From positions 1-49,004 of the forward strand of contig JAHHDV010000023.1 in NCBI GenBank assembly GCA_019739295.1: DNA of 49,004 nucleotides. The letters run 5' to 3'. This DNA is from Taibaiella sp. GTDB taxonomy: Bacteria; Bacteroidota; Bacteroidia; Chitinophagales; Chitinophagaceae. Numbering within the stretch: the first letter of the stretch is position 1; each line of letters opens with the position of its first letter. Shown here piece by piece: positions 9,888-18,709 of the stretch. The translations under genes and the position numbers were made by a program. Below the pieces are notes generated by a model. That model was not told the DNA's origin. It was given only the letters and a program-made list of their open reading frames with translations, and did no database searches.

Positions 9888-10525
9888 TCATTCATTCGTG
9901 TAATCCGTCATTGTTTTTTCCGGTTTGCTCTTTTTATCATTGCTGCCGGCTTTTTGTTCATTATCTTTTTCATCATCATCTTCTTCCGCTGCTTCCATGT
10001 TGATGTATGATTCGGCAATATCTGATAAGAGCAGGTCAGTTTCCTCTTCTTCGTCAAGGGTTTTTTCCAGCAGGTCCGCCACCGAGTCCATATTGAATGT
10101 CAAAGCGATCTGCAATAGTCCCCCGTAGCTGGCAATCTCGTAATGTTCGATTTTTTGTGCAGCTATAATGATGACGGCATCCCTGGTCATGGAATGATCA
10201 GGAGTTTTTCCGATCGTCTCTTCTGCTTCCTTGATGATGCCGGCTACAGCTTCGCACTTTTTGGCCTCCGGTTCCATTTTCATTTTTTTGAAAAATCTTT
10301 TCCAACCGGAGCACATGTTTGTGTGTCTGTAGTTCATGATTTTCCAGGGCATCCATTAATTCTTCGGTATGGGCAAGCGTTTTGTTTTTCTTTAAGAGTG
10401 TCTCTATTGCTTTCTCCGCCCAGTAAATATCCTTCAACCCGTCTGTAAAAAAACTGGAAAAGAGGTTTGAACTTATTTTCGAGGAGTGACTGAGAAAGTT
10501 CGGATGATGAATGGTTACTTTTCAT
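9888..10525 (-). CDS. DUF892 (YciE/YciF-type) ferritin-like protein, two frameshifts
   Basis: A ferritin-like four-helix protein of the DUF892 family. The conserved opening DIYWAEKAI is followed by HELQTHKHVLRLEKIF, then DAVIIIAAQKIEHYEIASYGGL with the metal-ligand-type Glu-x-x-His. Two breaks at A7 (10447-10453) and T7 (10283-10289) split it over three frames; deleting one base at each gives 211 continuous residues. The last 45 residues form an acidic then lysine-rich tail (EAAEEDDDEKD...SNDKKSKPEKT). E. coli YciE/YciF are osmotic and general stress proteins. The gene follows the KGG gene on the same strand, separated by a hairpin. Confidence 0.85.
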
Positions 10526-10551
10526 ATAAAATTGGATTTAAAAAAATGAGA

Positions 10552-10628
10552 ATAATAAAGCCGCCTGTCGTCCCGGCAAGTGGCCGCAGACTGACGATCC
10601 TGACGATCCTTCACAGACGGCTTATTAT
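10552..10628 (-). terminator. Long imperfect hairpin with tandem 9-bp repeat in its loop
   Basis: The arms are ATAATAAAGCCGCCTGT (10552-10568) and ACAGACGGCTTATTAT (10613-10628). They pair with one mismatch and one bulge. The 44-base loop contains TGACGATCC twice in tandem (10592-10600 and 10601-10609). It lies between the stop of the KGG gene and the start of the DUF892 gene. It could terminate or attenuate transcription, or stabilise the upstream mRNA. A T-tract is weak, so the terminator role is not certain. Confidence 0.5.
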
Positions 10629-10655
10629 ATTTACAATTGACCAATGAAAAACTTT

Positions 10656-11311
10656 CTATCGGTTTCTGCTGCCAAAACCTCCTTTTCTTGATTTCCCGGA
10701 TGCTTTACCTCCCATGCGGGCTATCTGTGTTCTTTTTGATTTGGACATAGCTGCAAAGCCTCTTTTGGAACCGCCTGACCTGCTGCTTCCGGAAGAGCTT
10801 TGTGAACCCGAGCTGCTGCTGCCCCGGGACGAACCTGATGACCTTCCGGACTGGCTCTGCCTTCCTCCTGTACGGCCCTGTCCGGAATTGCTTCCGGACC
10901 TGCTGCTGCCACCGCGGGATGAACCCGGTGACCTGCCGGACTGGCTTTGTCTTCTTCCCGTACGGCCCTGTCCGGAACTTCCCGAACGACGGCCTCTGCC
11001 GGAGCTTGCTGCCCCTGTCATCATAGTCGTCATCATCTTCATCGTCATCATAGTCTTCATCATCGTAATCCTCATCATCGTAATCATCATTATCATAATC
11101 GTCATCATCATAATCATAATCCTCATCTTCATTCATAGCATCTTCATATCCCTGCTGATACCCTTCTTCATAAGCTGATTCATAATCATCATCTTCATAA
11201 CCATCCTGATAGCTGCTATTGCTGTTTGCCGCCTGAACGGTTGCCTCTTGAAGAAGAATAATTTCTGCCGGAGTTGCTCCTGCTGGTGGAACGTGAATTG
11301 TTTCTTTTCAT
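10656..11311 (-). CDS. Intrinsically disordered KGG-motif stress-type protein, two frameshifts
   Basis: A highly biased protein of 217 residues after removing one base at T3 (11225-11227) and C4 (11012-11015). Four zones are visible. (1) Basic Ser/Arg/Asn N-terminus MKRNNSRSTSRSNSGRNY (about 1-35). (2) A long Asp/Tyr/Glu zone with many DYDD and DEDYDD units (about 35-100). (3) A Ser/Gly/Arg/Gln zone with two imperfect tandem copies of GQGRTGxRQSQSGRSxGSSRG. (4) A C-terminal KGG motif, GFAAMSKSKRTQIARMGGKA. The KGG motif is known from stress-induced Con-10/GsiB-like proteins. The charge halves are opposite, so compaction or condensate-like behaviour is conceivable. The rest is unlike any family I know. 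A sigma-54-like promoter lies 36 bases upstream. Confidence 0.7.
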
Positions 11312-11346
11312 GATTAAATTTTTTTGGTTAGTAATAAAACAAGCTA

Positions 11347-11362
11347 TGCACATGGTATGCCA
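11347..11362 (-). promoter_or_regulatory. Candidate sigma-54 (-24/-12) promoter of the KGG gene
   Basis: On the minus strand the sequence reads TGGCATACCATGTGCA. Against the consensus TGGCAC-N5-TTGCA it matches 14-type positions including the invariant GG and GC with exact spacing, and differs at two positions (C to T, T to G). Transcription would start about 12 bases beyond the GC, near 11336, leaving a leader of about 25 bases before the ATG at 11311. A sigma-54 activator gene lies immediately upstream. The match is by eye; the inference of function is from context. Confidence 0.55.
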
Positions 11363-11405
11363 GAGCTGCATAACCGTTATTTTCAACGTATTACCGATCC
11401 CGGTT

Positions 11406-11423
11406 TTTTGCTGCTGAGCAAAA
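11406..11423. promoter_or_regulatory. Possible activator-binding inverted repeat
   Basis: TTTTGCT and AGCAAAA form an inverted repeat with a 4-base centre. It is about 70-87 bases upstream of the predicted sigma-54 start site, where enhancer-binding proteins usually bind. Only one copy was found, and simple A/T-rich repeats arise by chance, so this is a weak call. Confidence 0.3.
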
Positions 11424-11567
11424 ACATACCCAAATAGTGTGGTCTTATTACCCACATTGAATATCCACAGGAACAATGACAAAATGCCGGCCTGTTTTTC
11501 AGCATTGATGGTCCGGGAGATGATGCGCTATAAAAAATGCATAAACCACCATACGATGTTTATGGAT

Positions 11568-11607
11568 AAAAAAATATAACTTGTCTATCCTGCAATAGAC
11601 AAGTTAT
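11568..11607 (-). terminator. Terminator of the sigma-54 activator gene
   Basis: A perfect 13-bp inverted repeat, ATAACTTGTCTAT and ATAGACAAGTTAT, around a 6-base loop (11576-11607). On the minus strand it is followed by ATTTTTTT. It lies 32 bases beyond the stop of the activator gene. Confidence 0.85.
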
Positions 11608-11639
11608 CAATCTCTCGGGCAAACTGGAATAAAATGATC

Positions 11640-13053
11640 TTATTTATTGGTTTCGCTTAAAGTGTCGAAAGCCTTTAGCTTATTGTAGAGCGTCTTCCTG
11701 TTTATATTCAGACGCATAGCTGCTTTTGTCTTATTATATTTTTCCTCCTTTAATACTTTTACTATTTCTTCATATTCAGAGATAATACTTTTGAACTTCA
11801 GGTCATCTTTTACGGTCATCATGGACTGGTCGGGCGCTTTTATATAATCTTTGAGCTTTATTTGATCATTTAATTTCTCCAGGAATTCAGAAGATAAACA
11901 GGAAGGTGTAATCAGGGATGTGGCCATCAGGCATCCCCTGCGGATCGTATTTTTAAGCTCCCGGATATTTCCCGGCCATTGGTATAATTTGAATTTTTCC
12001 AACAGGTCGGCATGGATGCCCTGGATGTTTTTCTCCAGGTCATGATTCGTTTCCTGGATAAAAAAGTCAATGAATAACTCCAGGTCCTCAATCCTGTCCC
12101 GAAGCGGGGGTATGACGATTTCAAATTCATTGAGCCTGAAATAAAGATCTTCACGGAAAGTTCCGTTTTCTACAGCACTGGATAATTTTTCATTTGAGGC
12201 TACTATTATTCTTACATCAATATCGATTTCCTCATTGCTGCCTACTTTCCGGATCTTATTCTCTTCGATAGCCCTTAATAGCAGGTTCTGGACAGAATAG
12301 TCCAGGTTCCCGATTTCATCCAGAAAGATGGTTCCTCCATTGGCGGCTTCAAATGCGCCTTTTTTTTCTTCAATAGCTCCGCTAAAGCTTCCTTTTTTAT
12401 GCCCAAATAATTCACTTGCTGCCAGCTCTTGTCTTAAACAGCCACAATCTACGGCAACAAAAGGCTTATTCTTGTATTTTCCCTTTGCATAATCTCCGGG
12501 CTACTGATTCTTTGCCGGTTCCCGTTTCTCCATAGATGACAACCTTAAAATTTGTATCCGCGACCTTATCGATCTGGTCATATAGCTCTTTAGCCTGCTG
12601 GCTTTTGGCATAAATATATTTCGGCCTGTTACTTTGTTCTCTATAGCTCTCCGTGGCTATTTTTTTGATTCCTGAATGAGATGCAGCGGGTAAGTTCTGT
12701 AACGTCTTGTCTATGTTCTCTATAATCTGTTCCAAAGCAAAAGGCCGCGAATAACAGTATTCTACCCCCATTTTAGTCAAAGAAATGGCTTCCGATATAT
12801 CCATCTGATCCATTAATACGTAAACCGGGAGATAAGGATTGGTCTCCTGTATCTGGCGAACGATCTTTTTAGGGCAGCGTTCTGCCAGAACCGGAATATT
12901 GATGACAATTGCACTACAATCTCCTTTCCTGATAGTATTTAAGGCCTGTTCTAAATCTGACGAAATGATTGTCTGTAAATTGAATTTTTTGGTACCGGTA
13001 AGGAATAACCTGGACAAAAGTGCATCATTACTTAGAAGTAAGATATTTTTCAT
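11640..13053 (-). CDS. Sigma-54-dependent activator (NtrC family) with degenerate receiver, one frameshift
   Basis: A 470-residue enhancer-binding protein after deleting one base of T4 (12477-12480). Residues 1-120 form a receiver-like domain in which the usual phospho-acceptor Asp is Asn52 (IVINI), the switch Thr is Met (VYVLMD) and the conserved Lys is Arg (YSRPF). The AAA+ domain has Walker A GETGTGKE, the sigma-54 contact loop GSFSGA (consensus GAFTGA), Walker B TIFLDE and the arginine-finger region FREDLYFRL. A Fis-type helix-turn-helix (NKTKAAMRLNINRKTLYNKL) ends the protein. Such activators open sigma-54 promoters. This one probably is not controlled by ordinary phosphorylation. A sigma-54-like promoter follows it, upstream of the KGG gene. 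Confidence 0.9.
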
Positions 13054-13146
13054 AGCTGGTTAATTTTTTGTAAGTTAACCATTATATCAGCTATTAAAAA
13101 ATTGATTATGAAAAATTTAGCTATTAAATATGTGTTAAGTTACCAT

Positions 13147-13178
13147 AAAAAGACGCCCGGAAATCAGACGTCTTTTTT
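13147..13178 (-). terminator. Terminator of the small membrane protein gene
   Basis: AAAAAGACG and CGTCTTTTT form a 9-bp stem around a 13-base loop, with T-runs on both strands. It lies downstream of the minus-strand gene ending at 13226 and upstream of the activator start. Confidence 0.7.
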
Positions 13179-13225
13179 AATCAGGACATTTTAAATTCTA
13201 ATTAAAATTAATTAGATAAGTGTAA

Positions 13226-13474
13226 TTATGAGTCCCGCCGGTCGTGTCCCTCCGTTTTAACTATTTTATTATATATCCCGAAAAGAAGCGAAGGCGCTAC
13301 CCATTGCCCTAAGAATAATGCTAGGTGAGGTTTTTTCATCAGTTTGCAACACAAGGACGCAGACATGACCGTGAGGGCTGTCCAGAGAAATAAGTCAGAC
13401 GGGATTCTGGATGTATGCGTCTCAATACTTCTGGCAATCACGCCTTCTTCAGGAAGTTTATTTTGGTTCATCAT
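13226..13474 (-). CDS. Small membrane protein, 82 residues
   Basis: A short protein with a polar N-terminus (IETHTSRIPSDLF) and two hydrophobic stretches, LWTALTVMSASLCCKL and LFLGQWVAPSLLFGIYNKIV. Similar small proteins with an IPSD...FVGQW...GIYNK pattern occur in Bacteroidetes, but no function is known to me. It lies upstream of the sigma-54 activator on the same strand, with its own terminator between them, so the two are probably separate units. Confidence 0.65.
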   Translation of the reverse strand: MMNQNKLPEEGVIARSIETHTSRIPSDLFLWTALTVMSASLCCKLMKKPHLALFLGQWVAPSLLFGIYNKIVKTEGHDRRDS

Positions 13475-13701
13475 AGCTAATTTTTTTATGGTTTTGAATG
13501 ATCGATTGAATAATGGCTCCTGGCATCGGACAGGATACTGAATAATATGTCCTCCTGCCGAAAAGAGGTCCTTTATTCATCTTCAATGAAGGGGCCATTT
13601 CATAACAGGATGGTACTGACCATCATAGGTTTTTATGCTTTCAGGAACTGTGTAATTTCCTGTATGAATTGTAGATTTCTTTTCTCGCAGTACTATAGTA
13701 T

Positions 13702-15198
13702 TTACCCTTTTATTAAATTTAATTTTTTCAGGATAAAATTTACCAGTCTGGGTACATCTTCACCTATTTTCCCGTAATAACAACAGGCAATAAAGATAAT
13801 GCTGACCATTGCGGACCGGAGTATGAGATCCGGGATAGGATGGCCTATGGAAGGAAGGAAATAAATGAACCCGCACAAGATACTTACTGATAATATCCTG
13901 AAGGAATCCCTGGAAAGCGGGCTCATTTGAAACAGCCTGCCCACAACAACTGACCGGGCTATGCTAAATGCCATCATAGACAGGGAAAATGCCCAGGCTG
14001 CTCCTGTCAGGCCATATGACCTGACCAGGAAATAAAACAGGATAACAATCAACAATAAGTAGCCGGTAGCCAGATAGAAACTCACCCTGTAATGCCGGCT
14101 TACGCCTAAAATTTCAAAATTCAGCCCGCATGCCAATTCTATGAAAACCCCCAGGAGCAATATGGGAATCAATATGGAAATACTTTCATAACCCTGTTTC
14201 CAGAAGTTAGCCAGCTCCTGGATATTGTGCATGTTCAGTAATAAGAGCAGGCATAAAAAGCAGCTTAGTATCTGCACATTCAGGGAAGACCGCTTATAGA
14301 GATCCCTTAATTTGGGCAGGTCACCTTCATCATAATAATGGGTCAGTGTAGGAATCGCATTTTGGCCCAGTACCCTTAAAGGTGTCCTGAGGACACTCAC
14401 AGCATAGATACATGTACTGTAAACCGCTATATTTTCCAGGCCCTGGTTAGAAAGTGAGGGAAATAAATAACCGTCTATCTGGAAAGCCAGGACACCGGTA
14501 AAGATGATCATCATGTGAAAGAACGCAAAATCGAAGATTTTGGTTTTTTCCTCTTTTGTCAATGGTTCCTTTACCCTGAAGGAAAATCCCCTGTCCTTCC
14601 AGGCTTTTCTTAGAACGATCAGTATCGGGAATACAAATGAAAAAGAAAACATCCATACGTAATCTGTAAAATCAATCCAGCCCAAAAGAAACGACAGCAG
14701 CAATCCCACGAGCAGCAACCTCAGCAGAATCTCGTTGACAAAGAAAACAAACGTGGCTTTCTCTATAGACCTGACATAACCGTTGAGCCAGTAGTAGATC
14801 AAATAGAATAAAGTGATCAGCGGGTAAGCGTAATAGTATTTTTCTATTAAATATTTATGATCATCTTCTACATGGGCTATGATCCAGTCCCTGAATAAAA
14901 TGAACGGGATCACACTGACCAGAAAGCACAGTAAGGGAAGGAACAACGAAAACCTCAGAAAAGCACCCCGTTTGGGATGATCCCTGTGGTATCTTTGTCC
15001 CATCACCAAAAGTGTATAGTCAAACCCCATGATGATAAAATAGATAGCCAGGGAGGTATTCCTGTTCAATGATTGCTGGAGACCGAATTCAGCCTTGGAA
15101 AACATCTTCATTGCTAAAAGAATGGCCACTGCCCCTAATGCAGCACCTATCATTGAGATGACTGTAGATTTTAATGACTCCTTGATTACAAAGCCCAT
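13702..15198 (-). CDS. Polysaccharide flippase-like (Wzx/MATE-type) membrane protein
   Basis: A 498-residue polytopic membrane protein of the oligosaccharide flippase superfamily, with 12-14 hydrophobic helices. It begins MGFVIKESLKSTVISMIGAAL, the usual opening of these proteins, followed by helix 2 with the flippase-type FGLQQSLNRN loop. An in-frame ATG 27 codons upstream is not used here because those residues are polar and unlike the family. Likely role: flipping of a lipid-linked saccharide for surface polysaccharide. No other polysaccharide genes lie beside it apart from a phosphohexomutase read divergently 95 bases away. Confidence 0.85.
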   Translation of the reverse strand: MGFVIKESLKSTVISMIGAALGAVAILLAMKMFSKAEFGLQQSLNRNTSLAIYFIIMGFDYTLLVMGQRYHRDHPKRGAFLRFSLFLPLLCFLVSVIPFILFRDWIIAHVEDDHKYLIEKYYYAYPLITLFYLIYYWLNGYVRSIEKATFVFFVNEILLRLLLVGLLLSFLLGWIDFTDYVWMFSFSFVFPILIVLRKAWKDRGFSFRVKEPLTKEEKTKIFDFAFFHMMIIFTGVLAFQIDGYLFPSLSNQGLENIAVYSTCIYAVSVLRTPLRVLGQNAIPTLTHYYDEGDLPKLRDLYKRSSLNVQILSCFLCLLLLLNMHNIQELANFWKQGYESISILIPILLLGVFIELACGLNFEILGVSRHYRVSFYLATGYLLLIVILFYFLVRSYGLTGAAWAFSLSMMAFSIARSVVVGRLFQMSPLSRDSFRILSVSILCGFIYFLPSIGHPIPDLILRSAMVSIIFIACCYYGKIGEDVPRLVNFILKKLNLIKG

Positions 15199-15292
15199 TC
15201 CGGTAGTTTCGACTAAGGATGATATCGGATAACAAAGGGTAAATGTACAATGATTTTTTCCTTTTCTTTGCAGTTCCAATAATATTAATCAG

Positions 15293-16696
15293 ATGAGTAC
15301 AACTATAAAATTCGGAACGGACGGGTGGAGAGCTATTATAGCCAAAGAATATACGGTAGAGAATGTAGCAAGAGTGAGCAAAGGAGTGGCGCGGTGGCTG
15401 CTGAAAAAAAAACTTCATCCAAAAGTGGTCATTGGCCATGACTGCAGGTTCGGCGGTGCTATGTTTGTGGATACGGTAGTGAATGTACTGTGCGGACAAG
15501 GCATTAAAGTCCTGAAGCCCGAAGATTTTGTCAGTACCCCTATGGTCTCCTTCGGAGTGTTGGATCACAAAGCAGACCAGGGTATTGTCATCACAGCTTC
15601 CCATAATCCTCCTTTATATAACGGGTTTAAGCTGAAAGGTGCGCATGGCGGACCCGCTTCACCGGCGGATATCGCCGAGGTAGAAGAACTGATCCCTGAT
15701 AATGGTGATTTCGAATCCTATCCGGAGCAGTACTGGCAGGATAAAGGCCTCCTGGAGACCATAGACCTGGAAGCGGCATATATTCATTATCTTCATCAGA
15801 AGTTTGACCTGGAGAAGATGGCGGCAGCTCCTTACAAACTGGCCTATGATGCCATGTATGGTGCCGGTCAGAATGTTATCAGGAAGATACTGCCCGGAGC
15901 TGTAGGGCTTCACTGTGAGGTCAATCCATCCTTTAACGGAGTGGCTCCCGAGCCATTGCACAAAAATCTTCTGGCATTATCAGAGACAATGGCTAAAACG
16001 CCTGAATTAAAAATCGGCCTGGCCAATGACGGGGATGCAGATAGAATAGCACTTTACGATGAAGATGGAAACTATGTAGATGCCCATCATATCATATTAT
16101 TGCTGATCCATTATTTACATAAGTATAAGGGAATGACCGGTAAGGTAGCTATTGCATTCTCTACTTCTGAAAAAGTCAGGAAACTCTGTGAAGCTTACGG
16201 TTTGCCGATTGAGGTAACTCCCATCGGCTTCAAATATATCTCTGAAATTATGATCCGGGAAGATGTGCTGGTAGGAGGAGAAGAAAGCGGTGGTATTGCC
16301 GTAAAAGGACATATCCCTGAGCGGGATGGTATCTATGATGGGCTGGTTATTTACGATTATATGGTACAGACAGGCAAAACCCTTAAGGAAATGATCCGGG
16401 AAGTCTACGATGTTGTAGGTTCATTCGCATATGAGCGTGCTGACCTGACCCTGGATAATGCACAGAAAGAATCTATCATTCGCGATGCAATGGACGGTAA
16501 GTATGGGACATTCGGTAAATATAACAGTATCAGGACGGAAACCACAGATGGCGTAAAATTCCATCTTGATAACGGAGGATGGATGATGCTCCGGGCATCC
16601 GGGACAGAGCCATTGTTAAGGATCTATGCGGAGGGGAAAGACAAGGATGAAGCATTTGATATATTGAATGATGTAAAAAATACGCTGGGCATTTAA
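15293..16696 (+). CDS. Phosphoglucomutase/phosphomannomutase family (alpha-D-phosphohexomutase)
   Basis: A 467-residue alpha-D-phosphohexomutase. All family signatures are present: FGTDGWR near the N-terminus, the phosphoserine loop TASHNPP (about 104-110), the metal-binding DGDADR (about 244-249), the sugar-binding GGEESGG, and the phosphate-binding RASGTEP near the C-terminus. It interconverts hexose 1- and 6-phosphates in sugar-nucleotide supply. The exact sugar (glucose, mannose or glucosamine) cannot be told. Divergent from the flippase; uninterrupted. Confidence 0.92.
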   Translation: MSTTIKFGTDGWRAIIAKEYTVENVARVSKGVARWLLKKKLHPKVVIGHDCRFGGAMFVDTVVNVLCGQGIKVLKPEDFVSTPMVSFGVLDHKADQGIVITASHNPPLYNGFKLKGAHGGPASPADIAEVEELIPDNGDFESYPEQYWQDKGLLETIDLEAAYIHYLHQKFDLEKMAAAPYKLAYDAMYGAGQNVIRKILPGAVGLHCEVNPSFNGVAPEPLHKNLLALSETMAKTPELKIGLANDGDADRIALYDEDGNYVDAHHIILLLIHYLHKYKGMTGKVAIAFSTSEKVRKLCEAYGLPIEVTPIGFKYISEIMIREDVLVGGEESGGIAVKGHIPERDGIYDGLVIYDYMVQTGKTLKEMIREVYDVVGSFAYERADLTLDNAQKESIIRDAMDGKYGTFGKYNSIRTETTDGVKFHLDNGGWMMLRASGTEPLLRIYAEGKDKDEAFDILNDVKNTLGI

Positions 16697-16780
16697 CTGA
16701 TGTATTTCCACATATTCCTGTATAGAGCTGCATCTTTCAGGAATTGTATGAGCAATGCTCCTGAATTAAAATCCCGGACC

Positions 16781-17533
16781 TTAAAAAGAGTAGGATAACC
16801 GTACACCGTAGGTAAACAGCAGGTTTTCCTTTTCAGTCCGGCTCACCTTATTATAATTCAGGTTAGTGCTGATCTGAAGCCAGTCGAATAACTGGTACCT
16901 GAATTCCGTATGGGAATTGATGATATAATCACCGGCTATATGCAGGGAAGGTTGCCAGAAACTGACAGTTTTGAAAAAGAACTTCTTTTCAAAGCTAAAA
17001 CCGAAGTTTATACGCAAAGAATTCCTAAGGGTACTGTAATTGATCAGGCCTCCTTCGGCATCTATAATCTCGCTTTGTTCGAAAAGCAGCCCGTCACTGA
17101 TGTTCAGCCACAGCTTATCCGAATTCCAGATATTATAAGCAAAACCGCCCCCGGCCTGGACCTGGTGATTGATCTTCAGTGAATAGGAGCTCAACCCGTT
17201 TCCCAATGCCCATACATACCATTTTTTATCTTTCCGGAGATACCAGTTCCCATCCAGACCGGCAGTGTAATCCCTGTTGGTAACCTTACCCAAAGACTGG
17301 CCAAACACAAATTGTGCCCTGGTATTCAATACCATCATATCCTGCTTATAACTATAGGAAAACGTATTGTTCGACATATACACGAACCCGTCTGCTGTCC
17401 TGTTCATGGAACCATTCAGGGTAGCATTCATAAAATGCCTGTCTGGAGTATCTGGTTCCTGCGCTCTACCTTTAACGGTAGCCGAGCAAAATATAAGCAT
17501 TACATTCAGTATCCATAAAGCATATTTTTCCAT
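16781..17533 (-). CDS. DUF481 family outer-membrane beta-barrel protein
   Basis: A 250-residue protein starting MEKYALWILNVMLIFCSATV, a signal peptide ending near AQEPD. The body is a series of alternating-polarity strands ending GVRLSYSF with a terminal Phe, typical of an outer-membrane barrel. The repeated pattern (NTRAQFVFGQ, DGNWYLRKDKKWYVWALG, SLRINFGFSFEKKF) fits DUF481/YdiY-like proteins. The start at 17533 is preferred over an ATG six codons upstream because it gives a cleaner signal peptide. It is the gene after the Smr protein on the same strand. Function unknown. Confidence 0.75.
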   Translation of the reverse strand: MEKYALWILNVMLIFCSATVKGRAQEPDTPDRHFMNATLNGSMNRTADGFVYMSNNTFSYSYKQDMMVLNTRAQFVFGQSLGKVTNRDYTAGLDGNWYLRKDKKWYVWALGNGLSSYSLKINHQVQAGGGFAYNIWNSDKLWLNISDGLLFEQSEIIDAEGGLINYSTLRNSLRINFGFSFEKKFFFKTVSFWQPSLHIAGDYIINSHTEFRYQLFDWLQISTNLNYNKVSRTEKENLLFTYGVRLSYSF

Positions 17534-17561
17534 ATAAAAGCCAGATTCCACGTGAGAAAAA

Positions 17562-18549
17562 TTAAAAAAATACCTGTGTGGCGCCTAATCCGTATTTGGG
17601 CATCCAGTCACTGATGAAATATCTTACTTCCGGGACAGATTTCAGAAGCTTATGTATCTCTTCCTTCAATACCCCCTTCCCCACTCCATGAATAATGGTC
17701 AGGGACATTTGCCCGTTTCTTATAGCCTGGTCTATGGCCTGTTCGCAGGCAGCTATTTGTATCTGTACGATTTCTGCATTACTGAGGTGCGCATAATTTT
17801 CCTGTAACCGCTCGATATGCAGGTCTATTTCTTCAATAATTTTTGAACTTTTATAGCCTTGGCTTTGTGATATTTTCTTTGCCCCGATATCCAAAGCCTG
17901 TACCTTTTCTTCCTGGCCAGTGTCGCGTATGTCTATGGGAATCTGAAAATAAGCGAGCTCCCCGTTTTGAATGCCCAGTATATGTTCAAATAGTCTTTTG
18001 GGCCGGACCCTGATCTCCTGCTGAAATACCAGCCGGGCATCCTGGCGGTGATGATCGTAAAATTTCAAAAGGAAAGAAGGCTGCTCATGCATCAGCTCCA
18101 TACCGATATCGTGGATATAGAAGTTGGTAAAAGGCAGTGTATGACCCTGTATGCGGAATATTGTCTTTTGCTGATGCGCCAGGCGGTATTGAAAGAACAA
18201 GTGGTGCTGATCCTGGTTGATCAGGTATAGTTTTGAATTTCTGAACCAGTGTATCATCATTTTTATCGAATTCGGGAAAGAATCCCAGGAAAGTCCCGGA
18301 TACGATCTTCTGCCGGGTTGTCTCCTTCTCTGTCGGAATCTGCGCTGCATGTACGAATTTCAACTTCTTCTTTTGATCCCGTTCCTTCGTAAACCAGTCA
18401 AAATATGGATGATCCAGGTTCTCCCTGAATACAGGAATTTCTACCCCGTCGATCAATACGAGGTACATTCCGTTATTTTCTGCTGAGGTGATTTTTCCTT
18501 CGCTACCCGTATGCTTCAGCACTACAGGATCTCCAACCTGGAATTTCAT
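17562..18549 (-). CDS. DUF2027-Smr domain protein, one frameshift
   Basis: A protein of 328 residues after removing one base of T4 (18231-18234). The N-terminus MKFQVGDPVVLKHTGSEGKI is the small barrel of DUF2027 proteins. The middle part is strand-rich (LYLINQDQHHLFFQYRL...). The C-terminal 85 residues are a Smr domain with IDLHIERL, a basic helix and IIHGVGKGVLKEEI (motif HGxGxG), a nuclease-type fold also found in MutS2. This is a Bacteroidetes-specific pairing; the role is not known. It is transcribed in the direction of the DUF481 gene, whose start lies 28 bases downstream. Confidence 0.85.
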
Positions 18550-18658
18550 TGTCTAAACTGTTATCTTCCGGTCAAAAATAAAGAAACATTCAGGAATGTA
18601 CCGGTCTTCTTTACTTCTGGCAATAAATAATCAGGAAATGAAATTGGCTATTTTTGAT

Positions 18659-18666
18659 TAAATTTG
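18659..18666 (+). promoter_or_regulatory. Possible -7 element of the ffh promoter
   Basis: TAAATTTG matches the Bacteroidetes -7 element TAnnTTTG, 44 bases upstream of the ffh ATG. No good -33 TTG is present at the usual distance. Confidence 0.35.
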
Positions 18667-18709
18667 CCAACTAAAAATCCCTCAAACATATTTTTAAAAG
18701 CATATATTT

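Larger units (their letters stand above)
11312..11639. other. Regulatory intergenic region between KGG gene and sigma-54 activator gene
   Basis: A 328-base gap. It holds the sigma-54-like promoter of the KGG gene (11347-11362), a possible activator-binding inverted repeat (11406-11423) and the terminator of the activator gene (11568-11607). No gene is supported within it. Confidence 0.6.

Noticed and set aside
10714..11178. Long open frame on the + strand across the KGG gene, Ile/Val/Pro-rich
   Set aside because: It is the complement of the Asp/Tyr and RS repeats. The minus-strand reading ends in a real KGG motif and has a promoter.
13054..13146. Inverted repeat GGTTAA...TTAACC and duplicated AGCTATTAAA upstream of the activator gene
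   Set aside because: Short A/T-rich repeats are expected by chance; no consistent operator pattern was seen.
13475..13546. Possible second sigma-54 promoter (TGGC-containing) upstream of the small membrane protein
   Set aside because: No GC at the required -12 spacing on either strand.
13547..13777. 76-codon + strand open frame upstream of the flippase end
   Set aside because: It overlaps the 3' end of the flippase gene and has no recognisable feature.
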